From positions 1 through 40,398 of the forward strand of contig CAZWKX010000019.1 of NCBI GenBank assembly GCA_964633975.1: DNA of 40,398 nucleotides, read 5' to 3'. A program made the position numbers and the translations under genes. The notes below the pieces were generated by a model, which saw nothing but the letters and a program-made list of their open reading frames with translations, was not told the DNA's origin and searched no databases. Positions 22,631-30,285 of the stretch are shown piece after piece; positions within the stretch are counted from its first letter, which is position 1, and every line of letters begins with the position of its first letter. Source of the DNA: CAZWKX01 sp964633975 (GTDB lineage Bacteria; Actinomycetota; Acidimicrobiia; Spongiisociales; UBA11373).

Positions 22631-22659
22631 AATGTAACACACTATGTATCACCTGTTAA
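22631..22659 (-). promoter_or_regulatory. tetR promoter with an operator palindrome in its spacer
   Basis: On the minus strand TTAACA (22659-22654), a 17-bp spacer and TACATT (22636-22631) form a near-consensus promoter; GTG 22624 follows after 6 bp. Most of the spacer and part of the -10 box are an imperfect inverted repeat on the plus strand: GTAACACA, CTA, TGTATCAC (22634-22652), with 6 of 8 arm positions matching. A dimeric TetR protein bound there would block the promoter, and the site is only 20 bp from the transporter start on the other strand. Confidence 0.6.
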
Positions 22660-22671
22660 GGTTCCCCGGGC

Positions 22672-25206
22672 ATGAAGACCATCGTTCGCCTGTTGTCCGC
22701 GGCCGTCGCCAAGGCGCCGGCCGTCATCATCATCGTGGTCGTCGGCATCTCCGTCGTGGTGGGGCTCTACATCCCGCAGCAGGAGCAGGCGGGCACCATC
22801 GAGGCCTTCGCTCCCGACTCGCCGGAGTGGCTGGCGCTGGAGACCATCATCGATGAGTTCGCCGGCGCGGAGATCGCCATCGAGGTGATCATCCAGGCCG
22901 ACGACGTGCTCACCGTAGGCCCGGTGAAGGTTGCGATGGAGGTCGAGCAGATCGCCCGCACCGGCAGCGCCGCCCAGTACCTCAACCCCATCGAAGACGA
23001 GGACGTCGCCGGGTTCCACACCCCAGTGGTGCGGGCCCTTCGGGCTGAGGGCATTCCCGAGGAGGAGTGGACCGATGCCGCCGTGAAGGAGGGCCTGCAG
23101 CTGGCCCGCAGCGTCATGACCGAGGCGCAGAGCGACCGGCTTGAGGCTGCACTGTCTTGGAAGACGACCGATCTCGGTGTGCCCTCGTCGACGGCCGGCA
23201 TCGTGCTCGTCTCGCTCATCGTTCCAGAGGGCTTCGACGTCGAGCAGCAGGCCGAGATCGCCGAGGCCGTGGCAGCCGATCTTTCCGGGGTCGGAGGCGA
23301 CGGGATCGAAGTGTCGGTGTTCGCTCGCGAGCTGCTCCTGGCCCAGGACACGCTGCAGCGTCAGATCAACGACCTGATGCGCAAGGCGGCGGTCATCATC
23401 GTGGTCATCCTCGTCTTCGTGATGTGGGTGCGGGCGTCGGGCCGCCTCAGCCGACTTCAGGCGCTGCGCCGCACCGCCGCCGACGTGGCCGTCGCCTCCG
23501 CGGCCGTGGCCATGACCCTGGTGTGGGTGTTTGGAGCCTCGGTGTTGCTCGGTCCCAGGTACCTAGGTGTCATCGGGCGCTCGAACGCGATCAGCCGGAT
23601 CGTGCCCGTGCTCCTTATTGGGCTGGGCGTCGACTACGCCATCCACCTCGGCGCCCGGTATCGGGAAGAGGTCGGCGGCGGCCTCGCTCCGAGGCAGGCC
23701 ATGGTCAGGGCCATTAGGTCGGTGGGATTGGCTCTGGTCCTGGGCGCATTGACCACCGCTGTGGGTTTCCTCACCAACGTGGTGAACCCGGTGCCGGCAC
23801 TGCGGGACTTTGGGGTGCTGGCCGCGGTCGGCATCATCGGCGCCTTCCTCATCATGACCACGTTCGTGCCGGCGGTGCGCCTGCTGCTGGACAGACGGGC
23901 CTACCGGCGAGGGCGCCTGCCGACCGAGGCGTTAGAGCGCCACGAAGGCGGCCCGGCCGGACGCCTCGTCGGAAGGACCGCGGTGCTGGCCGAGCGGTAC
24001 TCGGTTTGGGTAGTGGCGGTTGCGCTCGTGGCCGCCGGCCTGGGTGGCTACGGCCTGTCTCGCCTCCACGTGAGGTTCAGCCTCACCGACTTCGTGCCGC
24101 GGGACGATCCGGCGATGCTGGCCCGTGACATCCTCCTCGAGGAGTTCGGCGGGGGATTCGGTGAGCAGTCCCACCTGCTCATCGAAGGCGACGTGGCGTC
24201 GGCCGATGTGCACAACGCCCTGGTGGATGCGGTCGGGGCCTTGCCCGCAATCGATGGTGTAGTCACGTTCGCCGGACGCGCCGCCGCCGAGTCGCCGCTG
24301 TCGGTGATCGAAGGCCTCATGAGTGAGGACGACGACTTCGCCGGGTTCGCCGCCGACTCCGGAATTGGGACCGATCTCGAAGCGGCGCCCGGTGCCGACG
24401 TCGAAGCGGTGTATCGGCGCGCTCTCGAGATCGCCCCCGACGAGATGGGCTCGGTGGTGGCTGAGGACGACACCGGCGAGCTGGCGTTCGCCGACGTGCG
24501 TATCACCACGCAAGCGGGGGAGGAAGGTGCGCTTCGCCTCGGCGACGATCTCACCGCCGCCTTCGGCGCGGTCGACGAGCTGACGGGCATCTCGGTGAAG
24601 GCGACCAGCGAGCGGATCGTGGAGCAGAGCGTGCAGGAGAAGCTGGCGGCTTCGCAGGTGATCTCACTCGCTTTCACTCTGGTGGCGGCGATGACCCTGC
24701 TGGTGGCCACATTCGCCTATGAGGCCCGCCGCCCCTTGCTCGGCGTCATCACGATCCTTCCGGTGGCGCTTGTGGTGCTGTGGACGTACGGGATGATGGC
24801 GGCCACCGGCATCCCCTTCTCTCCGGCGACGGCGACCGTGGCGGCGCTGTCGATCGGAATCGGTGTCGACTACTCGATCCACCTGGTGAATCGCTACCTG
24901 GAGGACCGCAGTCGGCTGGGCACCGTCACCGAAGCCCTGCGATCCACGGCGACCCACACCGGGGGAGCGCTGACCGGTGCGGCCCTCACCACGCTGGCCG
25001 GATTCGGGGTGCTCGTCACATCGACGCTGGTGCCCTTTCAGCAGCTCGGTGGCGTGATCGTTTTTGCCATCGGGTTCTCTCTGGTGGCATCGGTGGTGGC
25101 TCTGCCCAGCATGCTGGCGCTGTGGGATGCCTGGCATCGGCGCCGGGGCCGGCACCCGGTGGCCCGGCTTGTTTCAAACAACAGTCCCTCCTCACTACCT
25201 AAGTGA
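22672..25206 (+). CDS. MMPL/RND-family (HAE3-type) exporter
   Basis: 844 residues. The topology is that of RND proteins: one N-terminal helix (VIIIVVVGISVVVGLYIP), a large external domain, five or six helices, then the same arrangement repeated. Each half has the proton-relay-type motif, GLGVDYAIHL with Asp321 and GIGVDYSIHL with Asp733. No periplasmic adaptor or outer-membrane gene is nearby, as expected for MmpL/HpnN-type proteins that move lipids or hydrophobic compounds across the cytoplasmic membrane. The cargo cannot be deduced. It lies opposite a TetR gene across a 47-bp gap that holds an operator-like palindrome. The AAGG before the ATG is weak and distant. Confidence 0.92.
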   Translation: MKTIVRLLSAAVAKAPAVIIIVVVGISVVVGLYIPQQEQAGTIEAFAPDSPEWLALETIIDEFAGAEIAIEVIIQADDVLTVGPVKVAMEVEQIARTGSAAQYLNPIEDEDVAGFHTPVVRALRAEGIPEEEWTDAAVKEGLQLARSVMTEAQSDRLEAALSWKTTDLGVPSSTAGIVLVSLIVPEGFDVEQQAEIAEAVAADLSGVGGDGIEVSVFARELLLAQDTLQRQINDLMRKAAVIIVVILVFVMWVRASGRLSRLQALRRTAADVAVASAAVAMTLVWVFGASVLLGPRYLGVIGRSNAISRIVPVLLIGLGVDYAIHLGARYREEVGGGLAPRQAMVRAIRSVGLALVLGALTTAVGFLTNVVNPVPALRDFGVLAAVGIIGAFLIMTTFVPAVRLLLDRRAYRRGRLPTEALERHEGGPAGRLVGRTAVLAERYSVWVVAVALVAAGLGGYGLSRLHVRFSLTDFVPRDDPAMLARDILLEEFGGGFGEQSHLLIEGDVASADVHNALVDAVGALPAIDGVVTFAGRAAAESPLSVIEGLMSEDDDFAGFAADSGIGTDLEAAPGADVEAVYRRALEIAPDEMGSVVAEDDTGELAFADVRITTQAGEEGALRLGDDLTAAFGAVDELTGISVKATSERIVEQSVQEKLAASQVISLAFTLVAAMTLLVATFAYEARRPLLGVITILPVALVVLWTYGMMAATGIPFSPATATVAALSIGIGVDYSIHLVNRYLEDRSRLGTVTEALRSTATHTGGALTGAALTTLAGFGVLVTSTLVPFQQLGGVIVFAIGFSLVASVVALPSMLALWDAWHRRRGRHPVARLVSNNSPSSLPK

Positions 25207-25207
25207 T

Positions 25208-25237
25208 TTGACCACTGACGCATCACTGGTGTAGACT
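25208..25237 (+). promoter_or_regulatory. Promoter upstream of the 25278 small gene
   Basis: TTGACC (25208-25213), 18-bp spacer, TAGACT (25232-25237), placed immediately after the exporter stop codon. A small inverted repeat, TCACT (25192-25196) with AGTGA (25202-25206), abuts the -35 box and could bind a regulator. It allows the small gene to be expressed independently of the exporter. Confidence 0.5.
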
Positions 25238-25277
25238 GTTTGGTAGTGACCATGTGATGAAGTGTATGGAGGGGATG

Positions 25278-25496
25278 ATGCTGCCGACTTGTGAGATGGA
25301 AGTGGTGAGAGCGCACGTCGAGGAGCTGCACCGGCAAGCGGCGCGGGCCTGGGTTCCCGCGGATATCGCCGGGCGGGGACGGGGGCGGTTGCGTCGAGCC
25401 GTTGGCGAACGTCTGCAGTCGTGGGGTGAGAGGCTCGTCGCGGGCTCCATGCCCCGAGGGAAGCAACGTGTCTTGGCGGGCGACTGCGATTGCTGA
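25278..25496 (+). CDS. Small hypothetical protein, about 72 aa
   Basis: Not recognised. The central part (EVVRAHVEELHRQAARAWVP, then AGRGRGRLRRAVGERLQSWG) is a basic, amphipathic-helical protein like many short actinobacterial proteins of unknown role. It ends in GDCDC, and another Cys is near the start. The start is uncertain: GGAGGGG is at 25268-25274, so ATG 25278 fits best, but GTG 25254 and ATG 25257, closer to the predicted transcript start, or ATG 25296, remain possible. No membrane span is present. A CGNR-type regulator gene follows 38 bp downstream in the same direction. Confidence 0.5.
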   Translation: MLPTCEMEVVRAHVEELHRQAARAWVPADIAGRGRGRLRRAVGERLQSWGERLVAGSMPRGKQRVLAGDCDC

Positions 25497-25534
25497 CGGC
25501 GCCGGCCGACGAAAGCGGAGAAGGGGAGTAGGCA

Positions 25535-26095
25535 ATGGCAAAGACGGCCCCCGGTGAGCTGGAGCTGGTGAGGCGGTTCGTCAACACCGCCGACATCGCA
25601 GAGGGCACCGACAAGATCGGCGACCCGGCAGCGCTGCAGGAGTGGCTGCTGGCTCAAGAGCTGATTCCGCATGGAGAGACGGTCTCCGCCGCCGATTGGG
25701 GGCGAGCGATTGCGTTTCGGGAGGCGATTCGTGCGTTGGCCATCGCCAACGCCGGTCATCAATGCGTCCCGGTCGATTCGCTGCGGACGCTGAACGACAT
25801 CGCCGCCACGGTGATGTTGACGGTGAGGCTCGACAAGAAAGGGCATCCCCGGCTGGAACCGGTGGTTTCCGGGATCGACCGTGCCCTGGGTCATCTGCTC
25901 GGCATCGTGCTCACTGCGGGTGTGGAGGGCACGTGGACCCGCCTCAAGTCCTGCGCCAACGATGAGTGCAGGTGGGTGTACTACGACCGATCCAAGAACC
26001 GCTCGGGCCGCTGGTGCAGCATGGAGGCGTGCGGCAACCCCATCAATGCCCGGGCCTACAGGGTCCGCCGGAAGACCGACGGCAAGGCCAGCTAG
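25535..26095 (+). CDS. CGNR zinc-finger protein (ABATE domain)
   Basis: 186 residues from ATG 25535, with GGGAG 7-8 nt upstream. The N-terminal all-helical ABATE region starts ELELVRRFVNTADIAEGTDK. The C-terminal treble-clef finger has Cys pairs SCANDECRWVYYDRSKN and WCSMEACGNPINARAYRVRR. In this family the loop usually reads CGNR; here the Arg is Pro (CGNP), but all four zinc-binding cysteines and the following RAYR block are present. Proteins of this family are thought to be stress-responsive transcription regulators; targets are unknown. An inverted repeat lies 52 bp downstream and the TasA-like gene follows. Confidence 0.88.
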   Translation: MAKTAPGELELVRRFVNTADIAEGTDKIGDPAALQEWLLAQELIPHGETVSAADWGRAIAFREAIRALAIANAGHQCVPVDSLRTLNDIAATVMLTVRLDKKGHPRLEPVVSGIDRALGHLLGIVLTAGVEGTWTRLKSCANDECRWVYYDRSKNRSGRWCSMEACGNPINARAYRVRRKTDGKAS

Positions 26096-26146
26096 GCCGC
26101 TTCCTGCAGCCGAATCCCACCGACGGCTACTCAGTGTGACCTGTGG

Positions 26147-26173
26147 CGTGTTGTCTATTCACCGGGCAACACG
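26147..26173. repeat. Inverted repeat in the CGNR-TasA intergenic region
   Basis: CGTGTTG and CAACACG form a perfect 7-bp stem around a 13-nt loop. It could be a terminator for the CGNR gene, though no T run follows, or an operator for the secreted-protein genes downstream. The remaining 200 bp up to 26297 hold no recognisable riboswitch; GGGAGGTG precedes the next start. Confidence 0.5.
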
Positions 26174-26297
26174 TGAGACGGTTGTTTCCCCAGGCTTATT
26201 GATCATTTTGGCCGGTCATTCCTCAAGAACTCGGGGCCGAACACCGATGCTCTCAGTGGCAAACGCTGGTATACGCCACATGCGCGGGAGGTGACTA

Positions 26298-26933
26298 ATG
26301 CCAGCCACACGAGCACAGAAAACAGAGGTTCACCACGAGCAGAAGTGGAGAACGAACAAGGCCGTGGTCGCCAGAGGCTTGGCACTCGTGGCATCATTGC
26401 TCTTGGTTAGCGTCGTGACGATCACGGGATCGCGGGCGGCGTTCAACGACACGACCGACAACAGCGCGAACTCGTTCACTGCTGGGTCGGTCGATCTTGT
26501 GGACGACGACAGCGGTTCTTCCATGTTCTCAGTCTCCAACATGATGCCCGGCGACACAGAAGTCGAGTGCATCGTGGTGACCTACCAGGGCTCGCTCTCG
26601 AATCCGTCGGCTGTGAAGCTGTATTCGGGCGGGTACACCGATTCGGGTGATTTCGGCGACTACCTCAACCTCACCATCGAGGAAGGTAGCGGCGGCTCCT
26701 ACGGTGACTGCTCCGGCTTCTCGGCGGAGAACACGATCGAGTCGGGCGGGACGCTCGCCGATTTCGACAGCACTCACACCAACTACGCCACGGGAGCTGG
26801 GGTGTGGGATCCCTCCTCGACACCTGAGTCGAAGACGTACCGGATCACCGTTGAGCTGGACTCGTCGACTCCGAACGCCGAGCAGGGTGAATCGGTGACG
26901 GCTCTGACCTTCACTTGGGAAGTCACGAGCTAG
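26298..26933 (+). CDS. TasA/camelysin-like secreted protein with SipW-type signal peptide
   Basis: 211 residues. ATG 26298 has GGGAGGTG about 5 nt upstream. A long basic N-region (RTNKAVVARG) leads into a hydrophobic helix (LALVASLLLVSVVTITGSRA) and then AAFNDTTDNSANSFTAGSVD. This last block is the conserved mature N-terminus of proteins cleaved by SipW-type peptidases, such as TasA and camelysin. The mature part is acidic and rich in Ser, Thr, Gly and Asp, with beta-strand character and a PGDTEVECIVVTYQGSL stretch. In Bacillus, TasA forms fibres of the biofilm matrix; a similar surface-fibre role here is inferred. A SipW-type peptidase is encoded immediately downstream, separated by 38 bp, supporting the assignment. 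Confidence 0.85.
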   Translation: MPATRAQKTEVHHEQKWRTNKAVVARGLALVASLLLVSVVTITGSRAAFNDTTDNSANSFTAGSVDLVDDDSGSSMFSVSNMMPGDTEVECIVVTYQGSLSNPSAVKLYSGGYTDSGDFGDYLNLTIEEGSGGSYGDCSGFSAENTIESGGTLADFDSTHTNYATGAGVWDPSSTPESKTYRITVELDSSTPNAEQGESVTALTFTWEVTS

Positions 26934-26971
26934 GGGCTCATCCCTAGCCCGTCGTTCTGAACGAGGGAACC

Positions 26972-28402
26972 GTGGGTTCGTCGAACCCGAAACGCGATGA
27001 GGCGATCCCGGTTCGTGCAACAAGTTGGACGATCGGGCGCTTCTTCGGCGGGATAGTCGCGGTCAGCATCCTGCTCTCAGCACTGCTGCTCACCGCGATA
27101 GCCACGCTGGTGCCATTGGCCCTGGGATGGGATCCCGTGGCCCTCACCTCCGGGTCGATGGCACCAGCCGTGGACTCCGGCGACGTTTTGCTTGCCGCGC
27201 CCCACGACGGTCTTGGATTGGGACCGGGGACCATTGTGGTGTTCGAAGATCCAAGTGGGCGGGGGACTCTCACCCACCGTATCGTCGCCGTCAACCCGGA
27301 CGGCACCTACACCACCAAGGGTGACGCCCAGCCGAGAATAGATTCGACTCCTCTCGAGCCGGATCAGGTGATCGGGGTCGGCAGAGTGGTCGTGGCCGAG
27401 ATCGGCTCGCCTCTGGTCTGGTGGTGGCATCGCCAGTGGTTCCAGCTCGTGCTGTTCACGATGGCGGCCGCCGCGGTCATATGGGCGAGTCGTTGGGGGC
27501 TGCTCGACAAGTTTGATCCATGGCTGGAACCCGCGCCTCTGTTCCCGCCCTGGGCGGAGGCGCGGCGGGCCCGCCGCCGGGAAGCAGGCAGGCAGCTCAG
27601 CTTCCAGTGGCGGCAGGGTCATGTCGTGCGGGTAGGGCGCTGGAGTCTTCCCAGCAAGCTCTATCTGGGTCGGAGGCCCAATCCAGGGGCTCCAGCGCCC
27701 ACCCGTCGTCGTGCCCCGCGTCGCCAGAGGACCGGAAAGCAGCTCAGCTTCCGGCTCGGCTCGCTGGCTACGATTCTGGCCGTGGTGATGGCGGGGGCGC
27801 TGCTCACCATGACGGCCGTTCCCGGAGCTGCGGCCTACTCGGATGCCACCGGCAACTCAGGGAATGCCGTGCAGGCGGCGGCGTCGTTCTGTACCGCACC
27901 GGGCACTCAGACGGTGTACGCGTCGGCCGACTCCTGGGTGGATCAGCACTCTCCAAATGCCAATAACGGTGGTGACAGCCGGCTGTATGTGCAGACCACC
28001 AGGCGAGGATCCGGCTGGGCCCAGCGCACCCTGGTGAGGTTTACCCTGCCCACCATTCCCGCCGGTTGCACCCTGATCTCGGCCACATTCCGCCTCTACA
28101 GCGACAGCGCCACTACAGGTCGGACCATTGCTGTGTACCGAAATGCCGGATCCTGGACCGAATCCGGCGTCACTTGGAACAACATGCCCGGCTACACCGG
28201 AACCGCGGCCACCGCCGCCGCCGGTACCGGATGGATCAGCTGGACGGTTACCGGCCACGTGTCGGCCATGTACTCGGGCAACAACTACGGGTTCCTGGTC
28301 ATGGACAGTGACGAGACCGATCGAAGGAGTAATCGGGAGACCCAGCGCTACCGGTCCCGAGGGGGCACGCGCAGCCCTGAGCTCGTCATCACCTGGGGCT
28401 AG
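26972..28402 (+). CDS. SipW-type signal peptidase fused to a DNRLRE-domain cargo
   Basis: 476 residues from GTG, with GAGGG upstream. Residues ~22-50 form a membrane helix; then come the S26B catalytic blocks TSGSMAP (Ser62), TLTHRIVAV (His102) and GDAQPRIDSTP, with His in place of the Lys of bacterial type I enzymes, as in SipW and the ER peptidases. A second helix is at about 156-172. After an Arg/Pro-rich linker (~175-258) with two similar blocks, GRQLSF and GKQLSF, comes a third hydrophobic segment LATILAVVMAGALLTMTAVP (265-284). It is followed by GAAAYSDATGNSGNAV, a SipW-type signal and mature N-terminus. The last 165 residues form a DNRLRE-type domain (TVYASADSWVDQHSPNANNG; TLVRFTLP; SWTESGVTWNNMP). 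So peptidase and potential substrate share one frame with no stop between them. Confidence 0.88.
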   Translation: MGSSNPKRDEAIPVRATSWTIGRFFGGIVAVSILLSALLLTAIATLVPLALGWDPVALTSGSMAPAVDSGDVLLAAPHDGLGLGPGTIVVFEDPSGRGTLTHRIVAVNPDGTYTTKGDAQPRIDSTPLEPDQVIGVGRVVVAEIGSPLVWWWHRQWFQLVLFTMAAAAVIWASRWGLLDKFDPWLEPAPLFPPWAEARRARRREAGRQLSFQWRQGHVVRVGRWSLPSKLYLGRRPNPGAPAPTRRRAPRRQRTGKQLSFRLGSLATILAVVMAGALLTMTAVPGAAAYSDATGNSGNAVQAAASFCTAPGTQTVYASADSWVDQHSPNANNGGDSRLYVQTTRRGSGWAQRTLVRFTLPTIPAGCTLISATFRLYSDSATTGRTIAVYRNAGSWTESGVTWNNMPGYTGTAATAAAGTGWISWTVTGHVSAMYSGNNYGFLVMDSDETDRRSNRETQRYRSRGGTRSPELVITWG

Positions 28403-28467
28403 CACCGTGCGCAGCAGTCGGACGACGGCCTGTGCTATCCGGGGCCTCGGTCGGGTCGCTTCGGCTG

Positions 28468-30141
28468 CTAGCACCGCAATGCCGCCGGAGCGTTCTCTGG
28501 GACCGCGGGCCGGTGGGGAGCCACCGGGTCGACGCGTCGGTAGGCCTCGTTCTGTGGAGGCCGGGTGTCGGGCTCTCCTTTGTTGGGCCACAAGGCGGCT
28601 GCCCTCTCGGCGAGAGCGGTGATGGTGAGCGAAGGGTTCGAGCCCAGATTGGCGCAGAGGGCAGACCCGTCGACGACGTGGAGTCGCGAGTGCCCCCACA
28701 TTCGGTGGTAGGGGTCGACGGCGCCGGTCTGCGGGCCGTCGGAGATGACGGCCCCGCCGATGATGTGGGCGGTGATGCCGATGCCGGCCAACGATTCATT
28801 GATGCTGGCGGCGGGATGACCATCGACGATCTCGGCGGCGATGCACGCCGCCTCGTGTCCCACGGGGAGCCAGCGAGGGCTGGGCGGGCCGTGGCCGTGT
28901 CGTGAGGTGATCCGAGGGCCGAAGATGCCGCGCTTGCGGTAGAGCTGCACGCTGTTGTCCTCACTCTGCATGACCAGGAGGATCACGGTGCGTTCGGCCC
29001 AGCGCCGCACCGAGAGCGAGCGTGCGAAGGCGATCGGGTGCCGGATCGCCCGTCCGAGGAACCGTAAGGGCTGGGGGAGTCGGCCCTCGCCGGGCACGAG
29101 GATGCTGGCGATGAGCCCCATAAGGTTGCTGCCCTCGGGGTAACGCACCGGCTCGATGCGGGTATGCGGCTCGGGGTGGAACGACGAGGTGATGGCCACA
29201 CCGCGGGAGTAATCCACGTTCGTCTTTCGGGCCACGGCGCCGAGGAGCGATTCGGAGTTGGTCCGGGTCAGGCGCCCTAGGCCGGCCGGTAGACCGGGCA
29301 GGCGGCCCTTGTCGCGTAGGCGGAAGAGCAGCTTGGCGGTGCCTAGGGCGCCTGCGGCGAGAACGACCTGATCGGCGCTGAAGGTCCGTTTCCGTCGTCT
29401 CAAAAAGGCGCCGGGACGGCGGGTGGTGATCCGGTAGCCGTCCCCGTCCTCGACCAGGTCGACGACCCGGTTTTCGGCATGGACTTCGGCACCGGCCCGC
29501 TCTGCCAGATACAGGTAGTTACGGTCAAGGGTGTTCTTGGCTTCGTATCGGCATCCCACCATGCAGCCGCCGCACTCGTTGCACCCGGCCACCTCCGGGC
29601 CGGCCCCTCCGAAGTAGGGGTCCGCTTGGCGCCGCTCGGGTGTGCCGAAGAAGACGCCGATCTCGGTGGGGACGTGGGTGTCGGCAGCGCCGAAACGTCG
29701 AGCCACCTCGGCGACGACACGATCGGACGGTGTGTCGTGTGGAGCCGTGGTCACTCCGAGCATGCGCTTCGCCTGGTCGAAGTAGGGGGCCAACTCCTGT
29801 TTCCAGTCGGTGATATGACGCCACTGGTGGTCTTCGAAAAAGGCGTCGTGGGGTTCGATGAGGGTGTTGGCGTAGACCAGTGAGCCGCCGCCCACTCCGG
29901 CGCCCGACAGCACGAGCACGTCGCGCAGCAGATCGATGCGCTGGATGCCGCGCAGCCCGAGGCCGGGCATCCAGAGGAATCGGCGCAGGTTCCAGGAGGT
30001 CCGGGCGTAGTCGTCGGGCCCGTAGCGGCGGCCCGACTCGAGCACGCCGACCCGGTAGCCTTTTTCACTGAGGCGCAAGGCGGTGACGCTGCCGCCAAAG
30101 CCGCTGCCGATGATGGCGACGTCGTAGTGCTTGGTCTGCAC
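28468..30141 (-). CDS. GMC-family FAD oxidoreductase, cholesterol-oxidase-like
   Basis: 557 residues from GTG 30141, with AAAGGAG five nt upstream. The FAD-binding Rossmann motif is at the start (IGSGFGGSVTALRLSEKGYR), then VLSGAGVGGGSLVYANTL typical of GMC enzymes. A Cys cluster, CNECGGCMVGCRYEAKNTLD, is seen in the ChoD-like branch of the family. The C-terminal catalytic region has PYHRMWG and NPSLTITALAE. Relatives oxidise sterols or other secondary alcohols with FAD; whether this enzyme uses sterols cannot be said. No signal peptide is present, so it is cytosolic. It is divergent from the tyrosine phenol-lyase gene across a region with two strong inverted repeats, and converges on the peptidase-cargo fusion gene. 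Confidence 0.85.
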   Translation of the reverse strand: MQTKHYDVAIIGSGFGGSVTALRLSEKGYRVGVLESGRRYGPDDYARTSWNLRRFLWMPGLGLRGIQRIDLLRDVLVLSGAGVGGGSLVYANTLIEPHDAFFEDHQWRHITDWKQELAPYFDQAKRMLGVTTAPHDTPSDRVVAEVARRFGAADTHVPTEIGVFFGTPERRQADPYFGGAGPEVAGCNECGGCMVGCRYEAKNTLDRNYLYLAERAGAEVHAENRVVDLVEDGDGYRITTRRPGAFLRRRKRTFSADQVVLAAGALGTAKLLFRLRDKGRLPGLPAGLGRLTRTNSESLLGAVARKTNVDYSRGVAITSSFHPEPHTRIEPVRYPEGSNLMGLIASILVPGEGRLPQPLRFLGRAIRHPIAFARSLSVRRWAERTVILLVMQSEDNSVQLYRKRGIFGPRITSRHGHGPPSPRWLPVGHEAACIAAEIVDGHPAASINESLAGIGITAHIIGGAVISDGPQTGAVDPYHRMWGHSRLHVVDGSALCANLGSNPSLTITALAERAAALWPNKGEPDTRPPQNEAYRRVDPVAPHRPAVPENAPAALRC

Positions 30142-30196
30142 CGGGCTCCTTTCGGCCCATGGAGCAGACAGCCTAAGGGATCGTGGGCCCGTTGAC

Positions 30197-30212
30197 CCGA
30201 AGCCGGCTTCGG
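30197..30212. repeat. Perfect 16-bp palindrome between divergent genes
   Basis: CCGAAGCCGGCTTCGG is identical to its reverse complement. It lies between the GMC and phenol-lyase genes, right after a TTGACC hexamer (30192-30197), where a dimeric regulator could control one or both. Confidence 0.6.
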
Positions 30213-30234
30213 CCGGAGTACTAGGGTCGGCGAG

Positions 30235-30263
30235 GTTGCCGGATTAGCCGGAGCACCGGCAAC
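30235..30263 (+). promoter_or_regulatory. Hairpin in the predicted leader of the phenol-lyase gene
   Basis: GTTGCCGG (30235-30242) and CCGGCAAC (30256-30263) form a perfect 8-bp stem with a 13-nt loop, 7 bases before the AGGAGG site. Its place allows control of translation or RNA stability. Confidence 0.5.
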
Positions 30264-30285
30264 AAGCTCAGGTAGGAGGTGCACC

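Noticed and set aside
26096..26297. c-di-GMP riboswitch upstream of the TasA-like gene
   Set aside because: No match to the conserved GEMM core; only a simple 7-bp inverted repeat is present.
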